A stretch of 64,000 nucleotides of DNA from Sinohyriopsis cumingii (taxonomy: Eukaryota > Mollusca > Bivalvia > Unionida > Unionidae). A program made the translations under genes and the position numbers. Positions 25,672-37,555 of the stretch are shown here, piece by piece (position 1 is the first letter of the stretch; each line of letters starts with the position of its first letter). The DNA is taken from assembly GCA_028554795.2 (NCBI GenBank), contig JAPYKE020000263.1, positions 2,125,001-2,189,000 of the forward strand, given 5' to 3'. The notes under the pieces were generated by a model. It saw only the letters and a list, made by a program, of their open reading frames with translations. It had not been told where the DNA came from and made no database searches.

Positions 25672-25773
25672 GAACAGTTTTCTTTTCATTCCATTGAAGA
25701 ATGGGAACAAGCTTTACCTATAGGACAGTTATCAAAAATAACTACTGATCTGCATTTATGTCTAGTGCCATTG
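25672..25773 (+). other. Possible short coding exon
   Basis: A 34-codon frame (QFSFHSIEEWEQALPIG...) lies exactly between a strong acceptor (TTTTTATCACTTTTGCAG-like, ending at 25671) and a donor (TTG/GTGAGA, GT at 25774). It begins and ends in phase 0. It could be one exon of a host gene lying between the two diverged repeats, but no domain is recognised and phase does not connect with the next exon-like piece at 27326. Confidence 0.3.
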
Positions 25774-26329
25774 GTGAGATATTACAATAATTGTCATTAG
25801 AAATGCGTCTTGAAATTAACAGATACATGTTTTTGGTTCACTTTAGTTATATCTGTGACGTAGATTCCATGATCATATCAGTTATCAATATTTTATGGCA
25901 TAGTTAAACTTATGATTTCTTAATTTTCTTTGATCTAGTTTTTCCTTTATTTAACACGAGTTGAACACGATGTTTTCCATTGGTACATCAGCCTTGAATC
26001 ACACTTCTGGACTTTTCAAATGCATATTTTCCAGATTGACAATAACAGAACATTATATTGTATTATACCTTTCCTGAAAACTTACCTGACTTATGGAGAA
26101 AATCTACTACGATACTTATGCCTTATTAGGGTTGGATGTATCCATTTTACTTCCCCACCATTAATACTGTCAACCATATACCACCATTTAAGTGTCAACA
26201 TTAGTATTAAAACCTCAATTCCACCACCATTACACCAAAGTTTTTAATATTGTCAATACTAACAGTGACTCCGTGTTTGTAAAAGAAACTAATACAAACA
26301 ATATCTGTCCAAAGCCATGACCAGCGAAA

Positions 26330-26955
26330 GTTACAGTGATTTTTTACTTGAGTAGGAAAATAATGAGAATGATGCTAATGTTGGCTGATAGTAATTTACC
26401 GATGGCTGTGAAGTTGCTTTGTTACAACATGATTAACGCTTAGGGATTATATACTGAATATAGATACCAACATACATTGATAATGGCTTATTCATTTCTG
26501 CTAGGAGAAAACTGAAGGTGCCAGTAATATCAATGTATATTATAGTTTGTTCATAAACTGCATATATATTTGCAAAACGTTTATAAAAATGAAAAGTACA
26601 TGTGTATGCATATTTCTTACAAATTAATTTTTTTTATTGATCTACATGAATATTCTCCAAATTCCCCCATTACAGCCCATGTGTGTATCCTTATCATATT
26701 GATGGCATTTTCTTAGTTTTCTGTTGTTGTTTGTTTCTTGAAAGGCGCGTTTATTTCGACATTTATATTTCCAGAGACACGTGTGTATGGTCTCTTATTT
26801 AACAGGTGTCTTTTTCTTTTTTATCAGGAGTTACTGCTGATACTCTGAGTAAGTTCATTATATTCAGGTTTTATTTTTTTGGAAGGAAGATTTCGTTTTA
26901 AATGTGTGCACTGATATATACCTTGCTGATTAGGTCAGTATGAGATAATAGTGAA
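26330..26955. repeat. Diverged direct repeat, copy 2
   Basis: Second copy of the sequence at 24140-24790, with roughly 75-80 percent similarity by eye and several small indels. Confidence 0.65.
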
Positions 26956-27325
26956 TGTTGGTGTTGATATTCCTGTAATATCACAAACAGCTATTCATAA
27001 CACATACAAGGCAATTATTCAATGCTACGGTATAATTGTATCAATCAGAAAGATTCTTTTTGAAGCAATAATGGACGAAAAGACTTATAATTGGGGTATT
27101 ATACTTTATTAATGCAACTACGGTGAAAGTAATGTCTGTTCTGAGAATTAACTTCTGGAAAAAATAATGGATAATGTGGTAATTAGAACGGTAGTTACAT
27201 ATAAAAATAATTTTGATGCACAATGATGCTGTAGGCAACTTTTACTACTGACCATATTAATGTTGACATTTTTTGTGTGTTACCGGTAGCTTTCATTTCT
27301 TGCCATCACATAATTTTTTTTAAAG

Positions 27326-27403
27326 GATCAACACATTCATGCTGCCTTTACGAACCAGTAGCCAAAGATGAAATGATTATTGAAGAGAATTGCCCCTGCA
27401 AAG
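27326..27403 (+). other. Possible Cys-rich exon
   Basis: Between a polypyrimidine/AAAG acceptor and a GCAAAG/GTATGT donor, the second frame reads HSCCLYEPVAKDEMIIEENC, rich in Cys. Splice signals are good but there is no recognised domain. In phase 0, the phase needed after the exon at 25672-25773, it contains a stop. Confidence 0.25.
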
Positions 27404-27643
27404 GTATGTAGAAAAAATGTTTGATCTTTTATTTTCGTATCCTATATTTGTTGCGACTACTGCATTTACAAATGACCAGTAAAGGTAAACTCTTATCTTT
27501 AGATGTGATCAATTTTTCAATCAATATTCTAGAAATATGGTAAATAACAAACTGTTATTTAAAACAATGCAGCATGGTTAACATTTATTTCGTTTTCCTT
27601 TTGCATTAACATTATAACTGTTGAAACTGTTCTTTCATTATAG

Positions 27644-27793
27644 GTATTCAGCTGTTCTGAGTGTCCTGTGAAATTCACTAAGGAAGACTTCCTTTAGAAA
27701 CATTACCTGTGCAGGCAATTTCATCATATAAGGGAACTGGAGGAGATTATGTGCATGTTTCTAAAGCATTTATGCCAAACTTTGAAATAACTG
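27644..27793 (+). pseudogene. Zinc-finger-like exon with a stop
   Basis: After the acceptor TCATTATAG the frame reads VFSCSECPVKFTKEDFL, then a TAG, then KHYLCRQFH. The spacing C-x2-C-x12-H-x6-H would be a loose C2H2 finger, with the TAG inside the helix. It may be the remnant of a zinc-finger gene or of a retrotransposed copy. Confidence 0.3.
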
Positions 27794-27799
27794 TTCAGA

Positions 27800-30390
27800 A
27801 TTTAATCCATTAAATTTTCCTCTTGGCAACATAAATGCATTAAAATTTATGTATTATATATTTGATGTTTTTAACTTGGAAATTTGTGATATGAAGTTGC
27901 ATTGGTTGCATTTTCCAGCATAGGTTCACAAGTATTGTTTTTTCCCCAGAAGTAGTATATCAGCTCTTTTGGGTCCTTGGGTTATGGCAGTCGTCACCAT
28001 TTTTGAATGAGGAAAAATCTACTTTTTTTCTTCCTGAACTTAACTACATCACATTATACATTTTTAAAATTAAGATATAAGACGTGCTGGTTGCAGACAC
28101 AATTCACTTTATTTCTCTGTATATAGTGATCCAAACTGTATTTACATTTATTGGATAAATATTTCAAAATGACTCCAGTGTCCATATACTATTGAAGAAC
28201 ACAACAAATACTTTTGAATGCTATACAAATGCAGTGCTCAGGAATTTCAGTAGCAAACTGCAGATTTTTTTAAAGATACAGCTTCTATGGAAAAAACTGG
28301 ACAAATGGTGACAACATAGGAGTTATATCTCCCATCCCCAATTCTTTAATGCAGGAAACCTCATTACATCATCCAGATGCTAACACTACAATCGTAAAAG
28401 AAAATGTGATTTATAGGAAGTTACCATTGCAAAAACTATGTTTACAACCAATTTGGAAATATCTCATAAAGCCATTTGCATTGAACATGACATTATCACT
28501 CAGTTTATAGAGTGCCATTTCATGGATTCAACAAATAAGCACCTTCAACTGTTTGAAGATGTTATTATCAATGTATCCACTTTTCCAAATTTGTTCAGTG
28601 TAGAGGGGGAGTTTTCGTATTTACCTTACTTAAAATACAAGTACCTATTTATAATATATGAAATGAAAATTGGAAGTTGAAGGAAATGCATCGAAATATA
28701 ATTATTATAAATGTCTTTTGCTTTTGGAATTTTACTTAATGCAAGATTTTTAAACTTTGATAATCATGTATACAGTGTACATTAAATACCTTCTTATCAT
28801 CCTATTTTTGAAATTGTATTTGTACACATATTAGGATCCCTTGCTAAAGGTATGATGTTAACCAAAATTTTCTGGATTTAGATAAGATTTATTTGTGATT
28901 GTGATAATAGCTTCCTTATGTGTATAGTATACAAATTTTCAGGTTTTTAACACTCTAGCCATATTGAAGAGTAGAATACTGTTGTCACTGTGTAATGATA
29001 ATATTATCACTGTTTAATGATAATAGCATCACATTTGCTTGTATGCCCATTTGGTAGTTTTATTATTATTTGTTTTCTTTATTATTATTTTCCATGCAAA
29101 GGTAGCAGTAGTTATGGGATCCATCCCACAAACTATTCGTTCAACACTAGTACATAGTATTATATTCTATTTCTAAGTAGAATACATAAATACTATTGGC
29201 ACAGAGAGAAAACATGGATGCAGAACTTTTGTCAAGAGCAAGTTGACAATGGGCAAGTAAATTGAAAGCTGGCTTGTCTATATAAATGACTCTCTTGTCA
29301 TTGTTCTCATAGTGAAAACAAATAGTGGAAGACAGGACTGTTAAAAAGTTTACTTTTATTAAGCTGCACCATATAAATACATGCAGTTGAGATCTGTGAC
29401 AGCTAAAATACACTGGATATTTCAGTTTCTCTTAGTTTTGTACTTTTTATTATTACGGTCTACAACTTTAACAAGAATGCATTCCTAGTCTCTAACTGCT
29501 GCAGAATCAGTAGTAGCATCTGAAAGTACAGATAAGAATTTAGCTCTATATATTATATCCTCGAACTTTTTCCAGTAGGTCATCCGATTCACAGGTTTTT
29601 TATTTGTACCTCACAACAACTTTATCTTCTGCAAAAGATTTTCTCAGCATTGCTATAGTATATGATATGTTAAACAGATACTTGTAAAGCTCAGTTTGGC
29701 TCACATTATATTTATTGATTACTCTATCTAAATCACCCACAACATCTTCTATATCAGATTTGACCTTTTCACTAAAACATGTTAATTGATATGTATTGTG
29801 CTTTGCACTTTTTGATTTGTTAACAGTGCATCTTTCCTTGTGATAAAATGTCCTGCAAACAATCCGCTTGTTTTCCTTGGTATCAGGGCCATATCTTACA
29901 TGCATTACAACCTGCAATTATTCAGTCTTTGTTGGCATCGTGCTACAGAAACATCTGCAGCCAAGAATCTTTGAAGTTCAATTTCTTTCTTTATCATATT
30001 CCATGCTATAGTCCAGTTTAGTTTCAAGCTTCTTTTTTTAATAACATTTTATTCAACTTTTCTTCTTCTTGCACAGGCTCTATAAGAAAACCATCCATCC
30101 AGATGCATTCTGAAGAAAAGCCATCATAGTCGCACATACAATGGTTTCAAGGAACCAATTGACTGGTTCAAAACAGCAGATTACTTGGGGGAAACCCTAT
30201 CCTCCAGTCAGTGAAATTTGTTCTTGTGGAAAACAGTACTGTCTGCTTCCATTGTTTGTATCTACAATAGCTGTGTCTGCTTTCAGCCCTAACCAATACA
30301 TTTCAGTAAATAGACAATGTACTGGTATTGTACATGCTGGTCAGAATGAATGACATTTGACCGAGTCATATGAGACACTTATAAAAATGG
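27800..30390. other. Non-coding host DNA with unassigned frames
   Basis: Two frames stand out only by length: 28438-28680 on the plus strand (80 residues) and 29600-29917 on the minus strand (105 residues, listed separately). Nothing else is recognised. Confidence 0.45.
29600..29917 (-). CDS. Unrecognised frame of 105 residues
   Basis: The frame has a mixed, protein-like composition (charged residues, Tyr, Val, few repeats) including EDVVGDLDRVINKYNVSQTE. It starts at ATG 29917 and stops at 29600. I do not recognise a domain. It could be an exon or transposase fragment, or chance. No promoter or partner exon was identified. Confidence 0.2.
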   Translation of the reverse strand: MQVVMHVRYGPDTKENKRIVCRTFYHKERCTVNKSKSAKHNTYQLTCFSEKVKSDIEDVVGDLDRVINKYNVSQTELYKYLFNISYTIAMLRKSFAEDKVVVRYK

Positions 30391-30391
30391 T

Positions 30392-30600
30392 AATAGCGGC
30401 TAGCTCACTTGGTGATTAGTATAAAAAGTATAGTGTAAGGACGTGTCGGCCTGGTGACAGGATAATGTGACTGGGTGAGACATCATGCTACAAGTCTGCG
30501 GCATGATGCCCCAGTGTTTGACATCACTACAAACTGTCGCACTGCATATATTATAGCGATATGACTGAAATTTTTTTAATGATGCGTTAAAATTCTAAAA
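30392..30600 (+). mobile_element. SINE, copy 2
   Basis: Shares GACAGGATAATGTGACTGGG, 'CTGCGGCATGATGCCCCA' and 'ATAGCGATATGACTGAAA' with the element at 6155-6450, in the opposite orientation. The upstream end (GCTAGCTCACTTGGTGATTAG) has a degenerate tRNA-like box A. Confidence 0.7.
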
Positions 30601-30609
30601 CACACACAT

Positions 30610-32360
30610 AAACTTGATGTCATTTCTTTATTTATTGTCATGATGGTTAACTGAAACAACAATCGTGGTATTAATCAACAAAAAACTTAATAGAGAGTCG
30701 GAAATCATTTCATTTCTTTGATGTAATAAATTTGATAGCTGTTCCAGTTCAGAATATTTCCGTACATTGGACAATTTGTCTTCCTTTTATTTTTTTCTTC
30801 CACGAGTACTAATTCTAGAGTGACTGCAAGTCAATTCCTACTGGACATTATGACATAGTTAACGGTTATCACTGCTCAGCTCCTTAAACTGAAGGTAGTC
30901 TACACATTATTGGGTTTTTCCCCCCTCCTTTCATCATGGTATATAATCAGTAATTCATTTGTTAACCCCAACATTTTATGCACATTTCAATTCCATGAAT
31001 AAATGGGTCTTGATTTTGCTTTGTTATATGATGTCGACGTGAAATTGACCGGAGCTTTTTGAAATTTTAATATTGACCAAAATTGAGCAACTAATGTTTC
31101 TTTTTCATATTATCAGCTGTCGTCTATTGTATCGTTTTTTTAGTGAAACTCATCAAACGTCTTCATGAGATGAACACTTTTGTTCAATATTTGTATTTGA
31201 ACCGCTCTATTGATGTTACCATTGTTAAAAATAATTCATGTTTTCTAAATTATTGTATGTTGTTCGTTGTGGATGGGAATACATAATGAAAGTTTCAAAT
31301 GGCTATTATTTGTTTTTGTCACCCATCCGACAGAAAAATCAAGCTGTTTTGCTAACCTTACTTTTATTATCTCAGTCCAGTCATCTCAGACCAGTCGTCT
31401 CAGTCAAGGTGTCCAAGCTCTCATAACTACTTTAAAAAAAGAAACCCTTGTTGTCTTCTGCCTGACGTAGTTCTTCTAAAATCAAATAACAACAACAAAT
31501 ATATAATAAAAATAGTAACTTAAGGTCAATCTAACGTTGAGAACATACCATACAAAAACGTTTTGAGTAAAGATACGTATAAGATGTCGAGTTTTTTTTA
31601 TATATTCTACTTGTTCGTTCCACAGAGCATAGCAAATTTTATCCTATATGCAGGCATTGCTCAGTACATTTTCAGTTCAGCGTCATTAAATGTAGCTAAA
31701 GCTACCTAACTAGTTTTAGATACTTCATGTGAAACAATATAATGTTTGCAATATTTAATGACGCTGACCTCGAAATTAAATGTGCTACAGATAGGACGAA
31801 ATTCTCAATGCTGTGTGAAATGAACTATGACAGAAAACACTGGTCTATGCATACAGACTACAGACCTACACACTTCATAGCCTCCCAACTCTCTTATCAA
31901 CTATATAAAACTTAAAAAGAAGAGTTATATACGATAGTGACACATATCACTACTTACCCCTTGAATAACCCAAGCATGAACACATGCAACATGTAACTTT
32001 TCGTTATAATAATAGCCTCTACTACTACAAAAGAGGTGTAGGCCCAGTATCGTTCCATTATTTACAATATTATTTTCTAAATTGCATCTGATGAAACTTA
32101 AACATTTTAATGTAATACATATTAGCTATTTCCTGTTAATTTCATATAACATCCATATATTAAATGTAATAATAACACAATACTATGCAACGTTTTAAGT
32201 TATATTTTGGGGTTCTTTGGATGACATGGTCATGCCACAGTCTTTATTTGTATTAATGCACCGCATGTAAATATTTGTGAGTGAACTATTTTTCAAACGT
32301 GAGAAGTTCGTTTCTACTTTAAAGGATATTATTGGGTGAGAAAAAGAATCTATGTTGGGT
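30610..32360. other. Non-coding host DNA, nothing recognised
   Basis: AT-rich; frames at 31238-31470 have no recognisable features. Confidence 0.5.
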
Positions 32361-32361
32361 T

Positions 32362-32478
32362 TTGTACCGACACAAGGAAATCCCATTCAAGGGGTTACAT
32401 AATATTGTCTCCCGCTCGGCAAGCCTCGTGGGGAGACAAATAATGTAACCCCTTGACTGGGATTCTCTTGTATAGGTC
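32362..32478. repeat. Foldback hairpin sequence
   Basis: Two arms of about 45-50 bp pair almost perfectly: CAAGGGGTTACATAATATTG on the left against CAAATAATGTAACCCCTTG on the right. They extend outward through 'AATCCCA' / 'TGGGATT', and inward to 'GTCTCCC' / 'GGGGAGAC'. The loop is about 17 bp (GCTCGGCAAGCCTCGTG). It is probably a small foldback transposable element or a hairpin-forming palindrome. Confidence 0.65.
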
Positions 32479-32499
32479 CAAACCACAACATATATTATA

Positions 32500-32870
32500 T
32501 ATGTCTCTTTCTCAATCTGTCTCCATATGTATGTCTCGTGCTCTTTCTATCTCTTGCTCTGTCTCTCTTGTTCAATCCCTCTCTCCCTCTTGCTGTCTCA
32601 CTTGCGCTTGCTGTCCGTCTTCTCCCTGTATCACTTTGTCTCTTGATATCTCCGTTCTGTCTCGCTCACTTGCTCTCTCACGCTCTCGCTTTCTGTCTCT
32701 CGTGCTCTGCGTCTCGCTCGCTCGTTCTCTGTACCTGTCTCAAGCTGTCTCTCGCTCGCTGTCTTTCACTCGCTCTCACTGTCCCAAGCTTTTTATTTTG
32801 CTCTGTCTCTCGCTCTCTGTCTCACACGCACACACTGTCTCTCGCTCGCTCTGTATCTCATACTGTTTCT
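32500..32870. repeat. TCTCGCTC-type low-complexity tract
   Basis: Pyrimidine-rich irregular repeats of CTCTCG/CTGTCTC on the plus strand. They generate spurious Ser/Leu-rich frames at 32453-32990 and an Arg-rich one on the other strand. Confidence 0.9.
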
Positions 32871-33750
32871 TCTGTTATCTACATTTTGAGCGTCTGTGTA
32901 TTGCATGCTGTGTGTCCTGTTAGTTCTAGTGTATGTGCACATTTGTTTTGGTTTATTCTTTATCCGTATGGCCCAGAAAAACATAGTTGACACCAATTCG
33001 TCACTAATTGCGTTGCACCTAGGTAAATACCAGTTCATGTCTTCCTTGTGATAAGGTGTGTAAACAAACACTGCAAGTACATACGTTCAGAAAATGACTA
33101 TCATCCAACCTGTATTCGTATCCTATATTAGTGACTGCGACATAAACACACACACAGCCCTGGTCATGTACACCCCGGTCACTATTCTAGCCGTTTGGCG
33201 ACAAAGAACAGTTTTCAATTCAACGGACGTGTAATGTCAACGTCTTAGCCCCTGTACACTAATCATTTACAAATTCTCCAATAAGTAATTATTTACATTT
33301 ATTCAATAATTATAATTTTTCATAATTAATATCGATACAGTAAACATCCGATCAGTATTTTATTTTAAAGTTTAATTTTCTTACAAACACGCACAAATTT
33401 ATGCACATATGTCTAAGCACTGTATATATATATATTAAAGTAACCGATACAAGAATGTTCTTGACAACATCGTATTCATGAGTCCTGGGAGTGTTGAAGA
33501 TGTTAGCAGAAGACAACATTTAATGGTCATTACCTGTTTATTACATATTTTTCAATAGGAATTATCAACTGCAGATTAATTTAAATTTTATAAAAGAAAA
33601 ACTTTGCATTTGTGCAACTGGCGTGAACACCACGAAGAAGTAAGACTAATACTTGACGTGTCATCGATATCAAAGATAAAACTTTGATATGATTAACTAT
33701 GAATACAGATTTACCTTTATCCATCATAGGAAACCTCTTATGACAAAAGG
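32870..33750. other. Non-coding host DNA, nothing recognised
   Basis: No gene, RNA or repeat could be supported; a short (TA)n lies near 33423. Confidence 0.5.
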
Positions 33751-35560
33751 GACATATGTATCGTAGAACTCCGATGATCCGTCCGCCTGATACAGCACCA
33801 AACACTCATTTCACATTATAGGGGGCGCTGTATAGACATACAGACGAACCATTTTAAATTACGCCTCGCTAAGGCTGATCTAGCAAAGCAAACCACATGA
33901 CAAAATCCCATGAGTTACTGAAATATTGATGTTACTTCACTGATAGCCCTAACCCTAACTCTAAATGACAAAATTCATTTTCCTACCCACTCTCTGGACT
34001 GATTTTCATGAATTAACTAACTATCTATCAGGCTCAATGAGACATGTATCGTAGTGAAAACTGCATCCAGATCACCCTATCCGTTAGTAGGCTATTAACA
34101 GAAAACTGTTACCCTAACCCTAACCTATGCTACATCTATGGGAAATCACAAGAATCCTAATTTCTCCCAAGCTAGTAAAACAATTTTCATGAACCAAGGA
34201 CCGATCTTTCGGGCTCCATGAGACACGTATTGCTGTCAAATCGTATTGTCTGTTCTTGCATTATTACCAGAAGCACATAACCCTAACCCTAAGTCACAAG
34301 AATCCTATTTTCTAACGAATGCATCGACCGGTTTTCACCAACGATGTATTTTTGGATTACTCTCATCAAGACGCATCTTTGGAAATAGGTATCATACAAC
34401 TCCGATGATCCGTCCGCTACCTAAGTACCAAACACTCATTTCACATTATAGGGTGCGTTGTAGGTCGCAGACAGGCGGACGAACCATCCCTATGCTTGTC
34501 TCACAAAGGCCGCTCTAGCAAAGCAAACCGCATGTTAAAATTCCAAGGCGGTATCGATAGAATCAGAAAATAGTGATGTGGCAACTAGGCCATTTTACCT
34601 CAAGCGGACTGTCTTACGGTGCTAATTTTGAAGACGGGCTTTATTTCAATTTATGTCGTTCAATGTCTGTTTTGTCACTCGAATCCAAGTAACTCCATAA
34701 GCCCTCAAGCTACCTTCATAGGCAAGGTGTCTCAGCATGCGTCTTTACCGAGCTCATCTGGTAGGGCCAATGTAAGCAAGCAATTCAAAGGGGTTACCAA
34801 AATATTCACCGAAAAAGACTAAATTCATTTAAAAACGACGCAGTCAACATTTTATGGAAAGGCTATAACTTAGCAAAAACAAAAATCAAGCTCTCTATCT
34901 TAACAAAGTTGCTTCATGGGTAACTATAAATACTAACACAACATGAAAAAAGTTTCATTTTTGCTCCAAAATCTCTCGACCGATTTTCATGAACCAAGTA
35001 CCTATCTATCGGGCTCACTGAGACGCGTATTGCAGTGAAAAGACCATAAAAATCGCCGAGTCCATTCTTTCGTATTACCATAAAACTGCAACCCTAACCC
35101 TAACCTATGATAAACATATGGGAAATCACAAGAATCCAATTTTCTCCCAAACCACTTGACCGATTTTCATGAAAGAAATACTTATCTATCGGGCACTATG
35201 ACACACGTACTGCAGCAAAAAGCGCATCAAAATCGAAGGGTCCATTCGTACGTTAATACCAGAAAACCCTAACCATAACATATAAAAAAAAACCATATGG
35301 GAAATCGCAACAAATCAATTTTCTCATAAACTATTCGACCGATTTTCATGAACGAAGTACCTATCTATCGGGCTCCATGAGACAAGTATTTCAGTGAATA
35401 CGATATCCAAAATGGCACTATCTGTTCGTACGTTACTACCGGAAAACCCTAACCCTAAGTCACAAGAACACAATTTTCTCACAAAAGCCTCAACTGATTT
35501 TCATCAACGAGGTATCATTGGATTCGTCTCAAGATGCATCTTTGCATTATAAATTCTGTA
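33750..35560. repeat. Diverged tandem array containing telomere-like CCCTAA words
   Basis: Units of about 165-190 bp share 'ATTTTCATGAAC', 'CTATCTATCGGGCTC', 'ATGAGACACGTATTGCAGTG' (whole or in part) and 'AACCCTAACCCTAA' followed by 'GGGAAATCACAAGAATCC'. CCCTAA runs occur near 33945, 34110, 34277, 35093, 35267 and 35444. The 33755-33910 segment is also duplicated at 34390-34545. The hexamer equals the complement of the animal telomere repeat TTAGGG but is embedded in a longer satellite-like unit. Confidence 0.75.
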
Positions 35561-35844
35561 CTTGATTATTTCGATTCCAGTCTCTCTGCTTTTACCACAG
35601 TACATAGTAAAACAAAAATAAAATCCAAAAGGTACAAAATGCTCCTTATTTTGTCAATGAATTCCTATCATTGAGTACTTACCTTCTATGCGTGGCATCC
35701 TTCACAGGCTTCTGGTTATATCAAGGATTAAATAAAAAGTGACTTCTCTGTTAAACATTTTTTATATGTCAAACCCTAAGTACATTGTTGAGTTCGTGAC
35801 AGTTGCACTCATCTTCTGTATTAATATCATCATTACTCCCAATG

Positions 35845-35993
35845 TTAGATTAAAATACATTGGAAAGCATCCTTTTGATTATCAGGGCCCAACTTTGTGG
35901 AATAGTCTGCCTCTTCAACTTAATCATAATGTAACTGTGACACAATTCATGAAAGCTCAGAAAACTCACCTTTTCTGCAGTGAACCGACTTGA
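35845..35993 (+). pseudogene. 3' remnant of a non-LTR retrotransposon reverse transcriptase
   Basis: The frame ends with HPFDYQGPTLWNSLPLQLNH and FMKAQKTHLF just before a TGA at 35991. 'GP.LWNSLP..L......F...LKTHLF' is the standard C-terminal motif of many LINE reverse transcriptases (CR1/Jockey-like and related). Only this last segment of the coding sequence is preserved. No poly(A) tail was clear. Confidence 0.7.
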
Positions 35994-36562
35994 GCTATTT
36001 TTCAACTTTATTTTTTATCTTAAGCATTTTTGTCTCAGTATGTGGTATTTTCCATTGATACATTTATCCAGCCTATAATAATACTTGGATTGCTACTATT
36101 ATTATTATTAGTTGTAGTAGTAGTATTTGTGCATACTACTTACCTTTCTGCTTTGCATTGTATGTGTCCTTCACATGTTACACTGCAATCTTATTTTGTG
36201 TATAACTAATTTTTGGCGTTTATTTAACACGATCTTAAAGGAACTAATTGTCATCTTGTTCCTGTTAAATCTCCATTTAGATTAAAAGAGATTTCTATTA
36301 ATGGAAGATGATTTAAGTATCGTTTCAAAACCTCTTCCCTGCTTAACCACTAATGTCATTATTAGTACAGTGGTAGCTCACCATGAAGTGTATTAAGTAG
36401 TATTTGAAGGTGACATTGAAGGAGACATATGAGCCTTCATATTTAAGTCAATACAAATACTGATGGAACTGAACTTTGGCGGCATGTGTCCCAGTTAAAT
36501 ATTACTGTTTTACGCAGATGCTACAAGAAATATTCAAGAATCTGTCTTCCCTGAATCATGTG
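35994..36562. other. Host DNA flanking the element insertion
   Basis: AT-rich; contains a short ATT/AGT microsatellite at about 36092-36125. No gene was recognised up to the target duplication at 36563. Confidence 0.5.
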
Positions 36563-36568
36563 GATGTT
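36563..36568. repeat. Target-site duplication, left (GATGTT)
   Basis: The six bases GATGTT directly precede the left terminus and are repeated exactly after the right terminus at 57248-57253. Polintons are known to make 6-bp duplications. Confidence 0.93.
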
Positions 36569-36582
36569 AGTAGTAATGGGGG

Positions 36583-36800
36583 CCACCATAGCCTCAATGG
36601 GAATTAGCATTACAGACCCCCCCTGGGCCACTATAGCCTCAATGGAAATTTAACATGGAGAAAAATCGTGGGCCACTATAGCCTCAAGGGAATTTAACAT
36701 GGGAAATAGTCTTGGGCTACTCTAGCCTCAAGGGGAATTGAACATGGGAAAAAAGTCTTGGGCCACTATAGCCTCAAGGGGAATTGAACATGGGATTTTT
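36583..36800. repeat. Subterminal 45-bp direct repeats in the left TIR
   Basis: Five units of about 41-46 bp each begin GGCCACTATAGCCTCAA (variants CCACCATAG, GCTACTCTAG) and continue with 'GGGAATT.AACATGGG'. The same five units occur inverted in the right TIR at about 57017-57235. They could be binding sites for replication or transposition proteins; that is inference. Confidence 0.85.
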
Positions 36801-36872
36801 TTTTTTTCTAAATTTTTTTTTAAAAAATGGGGTAGGCAATGGAAAGTCATCCTCTTTTCGAGAAATATGGGT

Positions 36873-36888
36873 GGCCCTGAAAAGGGCA
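36873..36888 (-). terminator. Histone-type 3' stem-loop 1 (in left TIR)
   Basis: The minus strand reads TGCCCTTTTCAGGGCC then ACCCA, with GAAAAGAGG 17 nt further on. It has a 5-bp stem with a TTTC loop. It lies about 140 nt past the stop at 37028 and faces outward toward the host. Confidence 0.8.
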
Positions 36889-37027
36889 TTTGGGTTTTTC
36901 TTCTTCTGCTTCTAACTCCTTAACTTCTTCCACCATCCTCTTATTTTTTCCATCATTCCTTTCTTCTTCTTTTATGTTTCTGGCATCCAGTCCGGGTGAC
37001 CTATGGCTCGGAACTTCTCTTGTATTT

Positions 37028-37504
37028 TCATCCAGTTAGCTTTAGTTTCTCTAGTTCTTCCTTTTTCTTTCTATTTTCTTCTTCTTTTCTTTCCTTTGAC
37101 CACTTTTCTTTGATCTTCTTGACCTCTTCGGTCAGCACATTCCTCATTACTTCTTCCGCTTTCTTAAGCTTGTCTAAGCCCCACTTCACAAAAGACCAAT
37201 CTGTCCATTCTACAATGTCTTCTAAAAAACACCTTACACTCGTCACATAAACTATCGCTTCTTTCAACTTATCCACTTTCACATACTGTGGGTTAATTAA
37301 ACCTCTGATTCTCTTTTCCTCATCCTCTATCATTTCTTTTACAATATCGATGGCTAAGTGGAGGCTGGTTACTTGTCTTGAGACGAAGTCTTTTGTCACT
37401 GCATGCCTCCATTCCTGTTCAAGCCTTTCTGCTACATTCAATCCATCCACCATCCAATACCAACTTCCCATAAGGTTGTTATACAAAGCTGAAGCTGCTG
37501 GCAT
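37028..37504 (-). CDS. Terminal cassette 1: helical/coiled-coil protein
   Basis: The ATG at 37504 lies about 50 nt below a TATA box (37556-37562), itself just below the shared GGACGTGAAGGAAAACATCC-type motif. The 158-residue product is predominantly helical and ends in a Lys/Glu-rich coiled coil (KEKWSKERKEEENRKKKEEL). The 3' side reaches a histone-type stem-loop at 36873-36888. Two similar cassettes follow at 37947-38276 and 38930-39174. No known domain; function unknown. Expression as a histone-like, replication-linked mRNA is inferred from the 3' signal. Confidence 0.7.
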   Translation of the reverse strand: MPAASALYNNLMGSWYWMVDGLNVAERLEQEWRHAVTKDFVSRQVTSLHLAIDIVKEMIEDEEKRIRGLINPQYVKVDKLKEAIVYVTSVRCFLEDIVEWTDWSFVKWGLDKLKKAEEVMRNVLTEEVKKIKEKWSKERKEEENRKKKEELEKLKLTG

Positions 37505-37555
37505 CGTCTTGTTTGCTTATTCCGTAGAATGGGCTCCAATGGCAAACACTGTTAG

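Larger units (their letters stand above)
36569..36893 (+). repeat. Left terminal inverted repeat
   Basis: Starts AGTAGTAATGGGGGCC and matches the reverse complement of 56910-57247 with few substitutions. The main differences are the lengths of a C-run (about 36617), a T-run and an A-run near 36795-36826. It contains subterminal repeats and, on its inner side, an outward-facing histone-type stem-loop. Confidence 0.95.

Noticed and set aside
32453..33071. Frames of 92-156 residues rich in Ser, Leu or Arg
   Set aside because: They arise from the pyrimidine-rich low-complexity repeat and have no independent support.
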